From an uncultured Lachnospiraceae bacterium (lineage in GTDB: Bacteria; Bacillota; Clostridia; Lachnospirales; Lachnospiraceae), in contig CAJUQJ010000002.1 in assembly GCA_910588215.1 (NCBI GenBank), forward strand, positions 1-64,000: a stretch of 64,000 nt of DNA, given 5' to 3'. The translations under genes were made by a program, and so were the position numbers. Shown here piece by piece: positions 35,410 to 44,194 of the stretch. A model generated the notes under the pieces. It made no database searches, had not been told where the DNA came from, and saw nothing but the letters and a program-made list of their open reading frames with translations. Each line of letters begins with the position of its first letter. Within the stretch, counting starts at the first letter, position 1.

Positions 35410-36267
35410 TCATCCTTTGACAGCCCCGGCCGTCATACCTTTTACCAGCTTATCCTGTGCAAAAATAAACAGCAGGATCATCGGCAGCACCGTCAGTGTG
35501 AGCACCGCCATGATCATCGGCGTATTCATGGAATACTGCCCCTGGAAATCCCACACCGCCAGCGGCAGCGTCCGGTTCTTCGGCGATTGGGTCAAGGTGT
35601 AGGCAAAGCTAAACTCATTCCAGATATTAACGCCGTTGTAGATGGCCAACGTGGACAGCCCCGGTTTTGCCAGCGGTAAGATCATTGCAAAAAACATCCT
35701 GTATTTGTTGCATCCGTCGATCTCCGCCGACTCCTCGATTTCCTTTGGAATCCCCATCATGAAGCTGGTGAGAATGAACACGGATATTGGCAGTGCGAAA
35801 GCCACGTTCGGCCCGATCATCGCCCAGATTGTATCGTATATTTTCAGGCTCTTCGTCATCTGAAACACCGGAATCAACGTAATGTGAATTGGAATCGCCA
35901 TACAGGCCACGATTACTCCATAGAGAAAACCGTTCATTCGAAACCTAAACCGTGCCAGCGGGTAAGCCGCGCAAGCTGCGATAAACAGGACAAGCAGCAG
36001 TGACAGACAGAGCACAAACACACTGTTCCCGAAGTATTTCACGAAACCGCCGCCCAGTACTTCCTCATAATTGGCGAAATTCAGTTTTTCCGGCGGCGCG
36101 AAGACACCCTTCGTCAACATCTCAAATTTCCCTTTAAAAGAATTGAATACCATGAAAATAAAGGGAAGCACAGCTGTTATCGTCGCAATGACCGCCAGCA
36201 GAATGGCCGCTGCCCAGCTGACCCTGCTCTTTATGATGCTTTTTCGAAACTCCTTTTCCATCTGCAC
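35410..36267 (-). CDS. Carbohydrate ABC transporter permease, MalG type
   Basis: A 285-residue inner-membrane permease with six predicted helices. The coupling EAA motif is EIEESAEIDGCNKYRMFFAMILPLAKPGL, with ESAEIDGCN and LPLAKPGL most diagnostic. The N-terminal FIFMVFNSFKGKFE is also typical of the CUT1 family. It forms a channel with the MalF-type protein encoded six bases upstream. No ATP-binding subunit is encoded in this locus. Confidence 0.93.
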   Translation of the reverse strand: MQMEKEFRKSIIKSRVSWAAAILLAVIATITAVLPFIFMVFNSFKGKFEMLTKGVFAPPEKLNFANYEEVLGGGFVKYFGNSVFVLCLSLLLVLFIAACAAYPLARFRFRMNGFLYGVIVACMAIPIHITLIPVFQMTKSLKIYDTIWAMIGPNVAFALPISVFILTSFMMGIPKEIEESAEIDGCNKYRMFFAMILPLAKPGLSTLAIYNGVNIWNEFSFAYTLTQSPKNRTLPLAVWDFQGQYSMNTPMIMAVLTLTVLPMILLFIFAQDKLVKGMTAGAVKG

Positions 36268-36273
36268 GCCCTC

Positions 36274-37176
36274 CTATACTTCTTTCTTACCGTTGATCAT
36301 GCGCATCGTGACAAGAGAAAGCACCGTGATCAGGATAAACATGCCGGCCGCCACCGCGGAACCGTACCCCATGTTAAACTGCACGAAAGCGTTCTTGTAC
36401 ATATACGTCGCCATCAGTTCCGTGGCGGTTCCCGGACCGCCGCCCGTCATAACATAGATCAGATCGAAATATTTCAGGGAGCCGACCATGGAAAGGATGG
36501 CCGCGCTCTTGATCGACGGTGTCAAAAGCGGCAGCGCGATCCGCCAGAAATACTGCCCCTTCGTGGCGCCGTCGATCAGGGACGCCTCATAGACATCCTC
36601 GGACACATTCGTATAGGCCGCCATACAGTATACCATATAAAAAGGGATAAACTGCCATGCGATGACAAAAATTACCGTCATCAGCGCCGTGCTCTTGTTG
36701 CCAAGCAGATCAATGTTGCCGCCGCCAAACAGCTTCGACACTGCACTGATCATTCCCCCGTTGGCCGCCAGTGCATAATTGAAAAGAAAACCGATCGCCA
36801 CAGAGGACATCAGCATAGGGATAAACCACAGCACCTTGCACACTGTCGCCCTGCGTCCAGCAAATTCGATAAAAGTCGCCTCCGCCAGACCAATCGGGAT
36901 CTGGATGATGATGGACATCACCATGATCACGATATTGTTGCGGAACGCGAACCAGAATTCCCGATCCCCCAGAAGTTTACTCCAGTTGGATAGACCGACA
37001 AAGGTCTTATCGGCTGCGATGCCGTTCCATTTATAGGTACTGATCGAGAAAGAATCCACGATCGGATAGAAAATAAATACCGTAAGGATCAGGAAAACCG
37101 GCAGCAGAAAGACAAGAGCGGCAAGATTCGTGCTTCTCTGTCTGCGCTTTCCCAATGTATTTGTCTGATTGCTCAT
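36274..37176 (-). CDS. Carbohydrate ABC transporter permease, MalF type
   Basis: A 300-residue permease with six helices. The family motif is DVYEASLIDGATKGQYFWRIALPLLTPSI; its core EASLIDGATKGQYFWRI matches CUT1 sugar permeases. A first helix near ALVFLLPVFLILTVFIFYP starts the protein. GGAGGG precedes the ATG at 37176; the frame upstream to 37260 crosses the hairpin after the binding-protein gene and is not coding. Confidence 0.93.
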   Translation of the reverse strand: MSNQTNTLGKRRQRSTNLAALVFLLPVFLILTVFIFYPIVDSFSISTYKWNGIAADKTFVGLSNWSKLLGDREFWFAFRNNIVIMVMSIIIQIPIGLAEATFIEFAGRRATVCKVLWFIPMLMSSVAIGFLFNYALAANGGMISAVSKLFGGGNIDLLGNKSTALMTVIFVIAWQFIPFYMVYCMAAYTNVSEDVYEASLIDGATKGQYFWRIALPLLTPSIKSAAILSMVGSLKYFDLIYVMTGGGPGTATELMATYMYKNAFVQFNMGYGSAVAAGMFILITVLSLVTMRMINGKKEV

Positions 37177-37230
37177 ACTAACCCTCCATGCGTCTGTCTT
37201 AAGACGCCCCAAAATGTACACTTCTTTTAA

Positions 37231-37257
37231 GAAAAAGAGGGGGAATGCTCCCCCTCT
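37231..37257 (-). terminator. Terminator/attenuator between binding-protein and permease genes
   Basis: On the minus strand AGAGGGGGA-GCAT-TCCCCCTCT forms a perfect 9-bp stem followed by TTTTTCTT. It lies about 25 bases after the binding-protein stop, so most transcripts should end here and only some continue into the permease and YesMN genes. Confidence 0.85.
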
Positions 37258-37281
37258 CATAAACGCTCACGCCGACCGCTT

Positions 37282-38688
37282 CTATTTCCCTGAGAGATAT
37301 TCCGCCTGCGCCTCCTGCATCTTCTTGTTGGCATCTTCCGGCGTCATGGTCAGGCCGAATACTTCCTGATTGCCGTCCAGATGTGCATTGGCAACTGTCG
37401 GGTTCAGATACTGGTCATACCACAACTGTACTGCGGAAGCCTTGTTCGCCGCATCGATGATGGACTTGGAAACCGGATCCGTGATCTTCTCTTCAACACC
37501 TGTAACGGGCGGGATCAGGCTTGCATTTACCATATAGTCGATCGTCTCCTCGCTGGAGAGATAGGTTGCAAACTCAAACGCCGCATCCAGCTTCTCATCG
37601 GTACAGTTAAAGGAAATGAACTGGTCGCCCATAGTACCGCACAGGATGGAAGCATCTGCGCTGGAATCATCCACTGCCGGGAAGGAGAACCAGTCAACCT
37701 TGCTGTAGAAGTCATTGCCCGCATCCTCACTGTCTGTCTTGAAAGCCGCCGTATTCCAGGAACCTGTCAGATACATAGCCGCTTCCTCGGTATAGAAGAA
37801 TGCTTTTGCCTGTCCGTCATCTTCACTCATGGAGTTGAAGCCTTCCGGGAAATACCCCTTGTTCACCCATTCCTGGATTTTTTCGCCCGCATATACGAAA
37901 CTCTCGTCTTCGAAAGTACCGTCGCCTGCCGCTGCTTTCTGGAATGGCTCCAGACCGCCTTTTCTCGCCGCAAGGCACTGGAAGTACATAGAACCTGTCC
38001 ACTTCGGGCCATTTGCCAGTGTAAAAGGAATGATACCGTTTGCCAGGAACGTATCGCAGGCCGCTTCCAACTCAGATACCGTAGTGGGCACGTTCACACC
38101 ACACTGCTCAAACAGGGCTTTATTGTAATAGATACCTGCAATGGAAATATTCTTTACAGGAATCGCATAGAGCTGTCCGTTGTAGCTTGCCTGCTCCAGC
38201 GCGCCTTCCATAAAGCGCTCTTTCATGCCGTACTTCTCATACAGATCGTCGAGCGGCTGCGCGTATCCGGAATCAATATACTCGTTCATCGGGCCTCCGG
38301 ACCATGTGGTGTACATATCCGGGCACTCGCCTGAACTCATGGCAATGACAAGTTTCTCCTTGTACTTGTCGTTCTGGGTCGGAATATTCTCAATGGTATA
38401 GCCGCTCTGGGAATTCTCCTGGAACTGACGGATCGCCATCTCATAAGTCTCCTTATCCGCGCCCTCTGTTCCCACGTTCCAGAAAGTGATCACCTTGTCT
38501 CCGGAATCGGAACCCGTATCTGCCGTATCTGCATCTGCCGCTTCCACACCGCTGTCTGCGCTGTCTGCCTCCGCCGGCTCACCGCCGCCTTGGGAAGTCT
38601 CCTGTGCTCCGCCGCCGCAGGCCGTTACCGAAAAGCACATCAGTGCCGACAGACCAAGTGCCGCTATTTTCTTCATTCTGTTTTTCAT
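37282..38688 (-). CDS. Extracellular sugar-binding lipoprotein
   Basis: A 468-residue solute-binding protein of the CUT1 (family 1) type. The lipoprotein signal is MKNRMKKIAALGLSALM followed by SVTAC, with the modified cysteine at residue 24. A spacer rich in Ala, Asp, Gly and Ser follows, then the binding fold (GDKVITFWNVG, MYTTWSGGPMNEYIDSGYA, GIYYNKALFEQCGV, AMYLTGSWNTAAFK). It captures a sugar outside the cell for the two permeases. The start at 38688 has GAGAGG before it. The sugar cannot be told from sequence. Confidence 0.93.
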   Translation of the reverse strand: MKNRMKKIAALGLSALMCFSVTACGGGAQETSQGGGEPAEADSADSGVEAADADTADTGSDSGDKVITFWNVGTEGADKETYEMAIRQFQENSQSGYTIENIPTQNDKYKEKLVIAMSSGECPDMYTTWSGGPMNEYIDSGYAQPLDDLYEKYGMKERFMEGALEQASYNGQLYAIPVKNISIAGIYYNKALFEQCGVNVPTTVSELEAACDTFLANGIIPFTLANGPKWTGSMYFQCLAARKGGLEPFQKAAAGDGTFEDESFVYAGEKIQEWVNKGYFPEGFNSMSEDDGQAKAFFYTEEAAMYLTGSWNTAAFKTDSEDAGNDFYSKVDWFSFPAVDDSSADASILCGTMGDQFISFNCTDEKLDAAFEFATYLSSEETIDYMVNASLIPPVTGVEEKITDPVSKSIIDAANKASAVQLWYDQYLNPTVANAHLDGNQEVFGLTMTPEDANKKMQEAQAEYLSGK

Positions 38689-38776
38689 AGTGTCCTCTCC
38701 CTTTCTTTTTGATAACACTATGATAACAAATCCAGGCTGTTCACTCTATTTAATAATCTGTCATGATTCTATAAAA

Positions 38777-38805
38777 ATGTTACCGCTATGCGATTTTATT
38801 TGCAA
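38777..38805 (-). promoter_or_regulatory. Candidate promoter of the sugar-binding protein gene
   Basis: On the minus strand TTGCAA (38800-38805), 17 bases, TAACAT (38777-38782), about 90 bases before the start codon. The poor -10 fits a promoter that needs an activator such as YesN. Confidence 0.45.
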
Positions 38806-38959
38806 TCGATCGCTGTAGAAATACGATACAGCTAGAAAAATCGAATGCCCCTTATTCAGAATCGCCTTCCTTATGACGATAACCATTGTAAATCCACATG
38901 CCGCGCAATGCATCGCATGACAGATCAATCCATATATTCTTAATAGGGGAGGGTTCATA

Positions 38960-39211
38960 ATGACAATTGAGACTTTAGACAGTATGGCACAGGTAATAGA
39001 CTCTATGGAAAACGCCGTAAAGCTCCGCAGTCAGGCAAGAGCCGAGAAGCGGGCCGAAGAAGCCGAGCAGGCCAAGAAAGCCTTTCAGGAAAAGTTAATG
39101 TTCGCCGCTGCCACCAAGACAGAACTTGACAGCATGGCATCCAAGGCAAAAGGTTCTCATGACGCTGTTGTCAGAGACCAGCTGATAGGAATGATGATGG
39201 CCGGTTTCTAA
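38960..39211 (+). CDS. Small hypothetical charged helical protein
   Basis: An 83-residue protein with a strong ribosome site (GGGGAGGG, six bases before ATG). It is mostly helical and rich in Ala, Glu, Lys and Met, with a likely coiled coil at about residues 15-50 (ARAEKRAEEAEQAKKAFQEK). No cysteine, no membrane segment, no known family. It diverges from the sugar-binding protein gene and has its own terminator, so it is likely a real, separately expressed gene. Confidence 0.65.
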   Translation: MTIETLDSMAQVIDSMENAVKLRSQARAEKRAEEAEQAKKAFQEKLMFAAATKTELDSMASKAKGSHDAVVRDQLIGMMMAGF

Positions 39212-39253
39212 ACATCCATATCCCTTACCGCCATGATCGGGCGTGGATGTTTA
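39211..39253 (+). terminator. Terminator of the 83-residue protein gene
   Basis: AACATCCA pairs with TGGATGTT, with an inner GC-rich loop, and TTT follows. The stem begins on the stop codon itself. Confidence 0.6.
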
Positions 39254-39312
39254 CTGTAGAAGTAACCTGCCAATCATGAGTACGCTTTACACTGCGGACT
39301 CCGTGAACGCGC
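39253..39312 (+). repeat. 60-nt dispersed repeat, copy 1
   Basis: Starts ACTGTAGAAGTAACCTG and ends GGACTCCGTGAACGCGC. The copy at 58741-58800 in the same orientation differs at three of 60 positions. Both lie between genes. Confidence 0.8.
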
Positions 39313-39341
39313 ATACATTCATACAGGCGGTCTGCATGATC

Positions 39342-39731
39342 TTATTCAATCTGGGCGATCAGACTCCAAAAAGGGGAACGGCCGCCCTCCTTTTTTCCCG
39401 TGCCGTCATAAAAATTGACCCGGTCAGGATAGTCGGGAACGACTCTCATAATAGAGTTTCTCGCCAATATCTCCTGGCTCTTATTGACACAGATGATGTA
39501 TCGTCCTTCTTTCTGCTCCATCGGATTCTCCTTCCTCTCCTCCGGATCTGTATCCGCCAGATTCACCGCCGCGATCCCCGTCATGGCAAGCTTTTTCTTG
39601 AATTTAATATAAAAAGAGATGCCCTCTCTGAAAAAAACTTTCTTGATCCGTTCCTTCGTAGCGCTGTCATAAACTTCACACAACTCGATCTCATTATTTA
39701 CTTTCACTTTAGACAATTTCGATTCTACCAT
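39342..39731 (-). CDS. Hypothetical protein
   Basis: A 129-residue soluble protein without a known family. It is charged, with a beta-rich N-terminal half (VKVNNEIELCEVYDSATKERI) and a C-terminal part containing RVNFYDGTGKKEGG. GAGG lies before the ATG. It stands alone between the 60-nt repeat and mnmA. No function is proposed. Confidence 0.5.
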   Translation of the reverse strand: MVESKLSKVKVNNEIELCEVYDSATKERIKKVFFREGISFYIKFKKKLAMTGIAAVNLADTDPEERKENPMEQKEGRYIICVNKSQEILARNSIMRVVPDYPDRVNFYDGTGKKEGGRSPFWSLIAQIE

Positions 39732-39855
39732 AATAATTCCTCGTTTCCTGGTTCACTCTTTATCATATGCACTTTTTTTGTTTACAAGTACCTATCCTAT
39801 CACATCACTTGTGAAAAAGTCGTGAAGGAAAATGGTAGAATTTCTTAATATTTTC

Positions 39856-40950
39856 TTACGCTATCATCCCGTTCCTCATAATGCTCCCGCCCCCCAGCAC
39901 ATAACCGTCCTCATAGAAGACCACCGCTTGCCCCGGCGTGATAGCTCTCACCGGCACAAGAAAGGTACATTTGATCACATCCGCCGCTACCCGTTCGATC
40001 ACGCACTGTTGCCCCTCATGGGCATAGCGGATCTTGGCAAGCACCTCTCTTGGACGTGTCAGATCAGCCATGCCCATAAAGTTTATGTTATTGCAGTACA
40101 GCGTATCTCCGAATACCGCTTCCGACTCCCCGATCACCACCTCATCCGTCTCCGGTCTGATCTCGGTAACAAACACGGGATGGCCCATGGAAAGATTCAA
40201 CCCTTTACGCTGTCCAACCGTATAATGCGTGATCCCCAGATGTCTCCCGAGGATCTGTCCATCTGCCGTCACAAAATTCCCGGCACCCGGTACCCGCTCC
40301 CCTGCTTCTCTATCGATAAAAGCCGCATAATCGTGATCCGGAATAAAGCAGATCTCCTGACTGTCCGGTTTGTTAGCTACATCCAACCCTTCCCGCGCCG
40401 CAATCGCGCGAATCTCCTCCTTGCTATATTCTCCCACCGGCATCAAAGTGTGAGCCAGCTGCTCCTGCGTCAGATTATAGAGCGCATAGGTCTGATCCTT
40501 CTTCGCAGTCACGGAACTGCGGATCGCATACCTGCCTTCCGGTGTCACTGCGATCCTGGCATAATGTCCGGTGGCAATATAATCGGCGCCAATCTCCAGA
40601 CTGCGCCTTAACATTGATTCCCACTTTACATGACGGTTGCAGGCAATACAGGGATTCGGCGTCCTGCCGGCCAGATATTCCTCCACGAAATAATCCATAA
40701 CCTTGCATTTAAATTCTTCCCTGAAGTTCATCACGTAATGAGGAATATCGAGCTGCCCGGCCACCCTTCTGGCATCCTCCACCGCACTTTGTCCGCAACA
40801 GCCTCCGTTTTCTTCCTGTACTTCCCGCGCTTCCTGCCAGATCTGCATCGTGGCACCGATTACCTCATAACCCTGCTCTTTCAAAAGAAAGGCCGCCACA
40901 GACGAATCAACCCCGCCGGACATCCCTACTACGACTTTATTCTTTCCCAT
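39856..40950 (-). CDS. mnmA: tRNA 2-thiouridylase MnmA
   Basis: A 364-residue enzyme that puts sulfur on the wobble uridine of tRNAs for Glu, Gln and Lys. It begins KVVVGMSGGVDSSVAAFLLK with the PP-loop ATP motif. The catalytic cysteine pair is visible in NPCIACNRHVKW and SQEICFIPDHDY. A C-terminal beta-barrel follows. AAAGGAAC precedes the ATG at 40950; the longer frame to 41049 has no site. It diverges from the flippase gene. Confidence 0.97.
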   Translation of the reverse strand: MGKNKVVVGMSGGVDSSVAAFLLKEQGYEVIGATMQIWQEAREVQEENGGCCGQSAVEDARRVAGQLDIPHYVMNFREEFKCKVMDYFVEEYLAGRTPNPCIACNRHVKWESMLRRSLEIGADYIATGHYARIAVTPEGRYAIRSSVTAKKDQTYALYNLTQEQLAHTLMPVGEYSKEEIRAIAAREGLDVANKPDSQEICFIPDHDYAAFIDREAGERVPGAGNFVTADGQILGRHLGITHYTVGQRKGLNLSMGHPVFVTEIRPETDEVVIGESEAVFGDTLYCNNINFMGMADLTRPREVLAKIRYAHEGQQCVIERVAADVIKCTFLVPVRAITPGQAVVFYEDGYVLGGGSIMRNGMIA

Positions 40951-41097
40951 ATATTGTTCCTTTCTTTGTGCCTGTCTATCGTCCCTGAGCTTCCCGTCTG
41001 TAAAGCAGTCTTCCGCAGGAAATTCTTCCTGCACTGTTCTTCTCACCACACCCCACGCATAAACTTAAATCATATCCGATCGCAAAGATGGTGTATT

Positions 41098-42564
41098 ATG
41101 AAAAGGAACTGGAAAAATCCTCTTATCACCGGCACTGTCATCCTGACACTGACCGGACTGCTCAGCCGCTTTATCGGTTTCTTCTACCGTATCTTCCTCT
41201 CTAACGCCTTCGGCGCCGAGGGAATGGGTATTTACCAGCTGATCGCACCGGTACTGGCACTTTCCTTTGCCCTCACTGCTTCCGGCATCCAGACCGCCAT
41301 CTCCAAATATGTTGCCAGTGAAACAAGCACCCACGACTATCATACTTCCTTCCGCACCCTCTGGGCCGGTTTCCTGATGGCAATGGCTCTGTCTGTGTCC
41401 TGCGCGCTTGCCATCTATCTATGCGCCGATGCTATCGCCGTAACTTTCCTGATGGAGAGCCGGACCGCGCCCCTTCTGCGCATCATTGCCCTCTCCATTC
41501 CCATGGCAACCGTACACTCCTGCATCAACGGCTATTTCTACGGCATACGCAAGACTGCCATTCCGGCCGTGTCTCAGCTGGCGGAACAGATTTTCCGTGT
41601 GGGTTCCGTCTATCTGATCTATTATCATTTCAGACAACATGGCATGCAGCCAACCATCAGCTTTGCGGTGGCAGGTCTGGTCATCGGTGAGGGTGCATCT
41701 ATGATCGTATCTGTAGTCGCGATCCTGTCCCGGGCACACCATGTCTTTCCGCCAGATACACACTATACGTATAAGATGCCTCACACATTCACATCTGACA
41801 TGCATGGACTTTACACTGCGCCGGGATCGAAGAACCGTCCGGTTATCACAGACGCTCCTGGACTGCTCACCACTTACCGCCGCATCTGCGTCAACTTGCT
41901 GCAGCTGGCGGTACCCTTATCTGCCAACCGTCTGGTACTGAACCTGTTGCAGAGTATCGAAGCTATCTATATTCCCAACAAGTTGATGGCATACGGTCTG
42001 AATAACGCCGATGCTTTAGGAGTCTACGGTGTGCTGACCGGGATGAGTCTGCCGCTGATCCTGTTTCCCTCCGCCATCACCAATTCTATCTCCGTCCTGC
42101 TTCTGCCCATTGTCTCTGAAGCAGACGCGAACGGCAATCGGGATGCTGTCAAACGCGCTATTCTGACCTCCATACGCTACTGTCTCCTGCTTGGTTTCGC
42201 ATGTACCGCTATGTTCCTCCTGCTTGGACGACCGGCAGGACGGCTACTGTTTCACTCCGAGCTGGCCGGCAGCTTTATCCTTATCCTCAGCTTTATCTGC
42301 CCTTTTATGTACATAGCCAGTACCTTGGGCAGCATATTAAACGGCCTTGGCAAGACCGCACAGACCTTTCTCTACAGCGTGGTCAGTCTCTTACTCCGGC
42401 TGCTCTTCGTCTTCGTGGTGATACCACTTTATGGCATCAAAGGCTACCTGTGGGGCATGCTCGCCAGCCAGATGCTGCAAACGCTGCTATGTACAGTCTC
42501 TGCACTGCATATTTGCAGTTCCCGCCGTACAAAGAACAGATATTCTACAACGGACACCAGATAA
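41098..42564 (+). CDS. SpoVB-like polysaccharide/lipid flippase (MOP family)
   Basis: A 488-residue membrane protein with about 12-14 helices. It belongs to the polysaccharide-export/MurJ-SpoVB branch of the MOP superfamily: GTVILTLTGLLSRFIGFFYR near the start, GMGIYQLIAPVLALSFALTASGI after it, and late segments such as ASTLGSILNGLGKT. SpoVB acts in spore cortex synthesis; paralogues flip lipid-linked cell-wall or polysaccharide units. The frame is open further upstream, but that part overlaps the divergent mnmA gene. The ATG at 41098 is chosen from family alignment; its ribosome site is weak. Confidence 0.85.
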   Translation: MKRNWKNPLITGTVILTLTGLLSRFIGFFYRIFLSNAFGAEGMGIYQLIAPVLALSFALTASGIQTAISKYVASETSTHDYHTSFRTLWAGFLMAMALSVSCALAIYLCADAIAVTFLMESRTAPLLRIIALSIPMATVHSCINGYFYGIRKTAIPAVSQLAEQIFRVGSVYLIYYHFRQHGMQPTISFAVAGLVIGEGASMIVSVVAILSRAHHVFPPDTHYTYKMPHTFTSDMHGLYTAPGSKNRPVITDAPGLLTTYRRICVNLLQLAVPLSANRLVLNLLQSIEAIYIPNKLMAYGLNNADALGVYGVLTGMSLPLILFPSAITNSISVLLLPIVSEADANGNRDAVKRAILTSIRYCLLLGFACTAMFLLLGRPAGRLLFHSELAGSFILILSFICPFMYIASTLGSILNGLGKTAQTFLYSVVSLLLRLLFVFVVIPLYGIKGYLWGMLASQMLQTLLCTVSALHICSSRRTKNRYSTTDTR

Positions 42565-42604
42565 GATAGCGGCGGCTTACAGCGGGGTCTTTGATTTCAT
42601 GGTC

Positions 42605-42737
42605 AAACTGTAACGCATCCAACCCATTCCAAGTCGCCTTCGGCGAGAGGCTGGATGCCCGAAACCGTAAAGTTATTGGCGAGTACTACGTACTCAATGC
42701 CCATGCAGCAAGGTGCAGGGCACCGTGAATAGTAACA
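42605..42737 (-). repeat. MITE-like element, short copy
   Basis: On the minus strand it starts TGTTACTATTCACGGTGCCC, contains the GAGTACGTAGTACTC palindrome and the GCATCCAGCC...GGTTGGATGC arm pair, and ends GTTACAGTTT. It matches 56741-56961 over its full length but lacks a 60-base inner segment and the last 35 bases of that copy. Confidence 0.85.
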
Positions 42738-42783
42738 ACTGCTACTTGACCATATACGCCATATACAAATATAAGATAAAGTC

Positions 42784-42812
42784 TTGCGATTCTCACACTA
42801 ATATACTATAAT
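42784..42812 (+). promoter_or_regulatory. Sigma-A promoter of the DAHP synthase gene
   Basis: TTGCGA (42784-42789), 17 bases, TATAAT (42807-42812). A leader of about 100 bases follows; it contains the repeat at 42850-42881. I see no tryptophan-type attenuator or riboswitch in it. Confidence 0.75.
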
Positions 42813-42849
42813 ATACATGTTTTTGCCACAAAAAAATGAGCAAAACTCG

Positions 42850-42881
42850 TTTATGAGATTTCCTTCACAAACTCGAATAAG
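42850..42881 (-). repeat. CGAGTT-type dispersed repeat, copy 3
   Basis: On the minus strand CTTATTCGAGTTTGTGAAGG followed by AAATCTCATAAA. It lies in the transcribed leader of the DAHP synthase gene and matches the copy at 28557-28587. Confidence 0.45.
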
Positions 42882-42918
42882 CGGAAGAGTTTCCTAAATC
42901 CGAAAGGAGTACACAGAT

Positions 42919-43947
42919 ATGTCATTTCATTTTGTAACCAAACTTCCGACTCCGGATGAAATCCGGGAACAGTTTCCGGTCCCGGAGCATCTCACGCAGA
43001 TCAAACATCGGCGCGACGCCGAAATCCGCGACGTCATCACCGGAAAGAGCAATAAATTCCTGGTCATCATCGGCCCCTGTTCCGCTGACAACGAAGATGC
43101 CGTCTGTGATTACGTCAGCCGACTTGCCCGTGTCAACGAAAAGGTCAAGGATAAGCTGATCCTGATCCCCAGAATCTATACGAACAAACCCCGTACCACC
43201 GGGGAAGGCTATAAAGGCATCGTCAGCCAGCCAGATCCGGAGAAGAAGCCCGACTTTATGAGCGGCCTGATCGCCATGCGCAAAATGCACATTCATGCCA
43301 TCGAGGAATCCGAAATGACCGCCGCCGACGAAATGCTCTACCCGGACAACTGGGGTTATGTGGAAGATATCCTCTCCTATGTGGCCATCGGTGCACGCTC
43401 CGTGGAGGACCAGCAACACCGCATGACCGTAAGCGGCTTCGACGTGCCCGCCGGCATGAAGAATCCCACCAGCGGCACCCTTTCCGTCATGCTCAACTCC
43501 ATCTATGCTGCACAGCACCAGCACTCATTTATCTACAGAGGCTATGAAGTGACTACCGGCGGCAACCCGCTGGCCCATGCAGTGCTTCGCGGCTCCGTGA
43601 ACAAGCACGGTCAGAGTCTGCCCAATTACCACTATGAGGACCTGGACATGCTCTTTTCACTTTATCAGGAGTATGATCTGGTGAACCCGGCCTGTGTTAT
43701 CGACGCCAACCATAACAACTCGAACAAGCAGTTTGAGCAGCAGATCCGCATCGTCAAGGAAGTCATGCACAGTCGCAAGCTCAACAGCGATATTCACAGA
43801 ATGGTCAAAGGCGTCATGATCGAAAGCTATATCGAGGAAGGCTGCCAGAAGATTGGCGAGGGTGTCTATGGAAAATCCATCACCGATCCCTGCCTTGGAT
43901 GGGAAGCATCAGAAAAATTGATCTATGATATTGCGAATTATGAATAA
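42919..43947 (+). CDS. 3-deoxy-7-phosphoheptulonate (DAHP) synthase
   Basis: A 342-residue enzyme for the first step of aromatic amino-acid synthesis, joining phosphoenolpyruvate and erythrose-4-phosphate. It is the AroF/G/H (type I-alpha) form: FLVIIGPCSADNEDAVCDY, PRIYTNKPRTTGEGYKGI, ARSVEDQQHRMTVSGFDVP, GNPLAHAVLRGS, and DANHNNSNKQ near the metal site. GAAAGGAG precedes the ATG. It has its own promoter and stands alone. Which aromatic amino acid inhibits it is not deducible. Confidence 0.95.
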   Translation: MSFHFVTKLPTPDEIREQFPVPEHLTQIKHRRDAEIRDVITGKSNKFLVIIGPCSADNEDAVCDYVSRLARVNEKVKDKLILIPRIYTNKPRTTGEGYKGIVSQPDPEKKPDFMSGLIAMRKMHIHAIEESEMTAADEMLYPDNWGYVEDILSYVAIGARSVEDQQHRMTVSGFDVPAGMKNPTSGTLSVMLNSIYAAQHQHSFIYRGYEVTTGGNPLAHAVLRGSVNKHGQSLPNYHYEDLDMLFSLYQEYDLVNPACVIDANHNNSNKQFEQQIRIVKEVMHSRKLNSDIHRMVKGVMIESYIEEGCQKIGEGVYGKSITDPCLGWEASEKLIYDIANYE

Positions 43948-43951
43948 AAGT

Positions 43952-43974
43952 GAGCAGGCGTGATCAGCCTGCTC
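43952..43974 (+). terminator. Hairpin after the DAHP synthase gene
   Basis: GAGCAGGC (43952-43959) pairs with GCCTGCTC (43967-43974), beginning six bases after the stop. The following T content is modest. On the other strand it could also stop transcription from xerD. Confidence 0.6.
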
Positions 43975-44194
43975 TGTGTCTGTCTCTATCCGTAACTATT
44001 CCAGATTTGCCTTCGGCAAAGATGCCGGATTCTCCTCAGCCTTTATGCGTTCTCACGGCCTTTGCAGTAAATGCAAAGACCTGGGCTGAACTGTTACCTC
44101 TATCCTTCTCTTTCTTCACTTACACTCTTTACATCCCTGTCCATGACCATACAAACCACATCTGCACTCCGTAAAACCGCAAGATGCAATTCTT

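Noticed and set aside
40630..41097. Upstream extension of the SpoVB-like gene frame
   Set aside because: It overlaps the start of mnmA on the other strand and the first family-like residues begin at 41098.
42813..42918. Attenuator or riboswitch in the DAHP synthase leader
   Set aside because: No leader peptide rich in aromatic codons and no paired terminator/antiterminator could be drawn; only the dispersed repeat is present.
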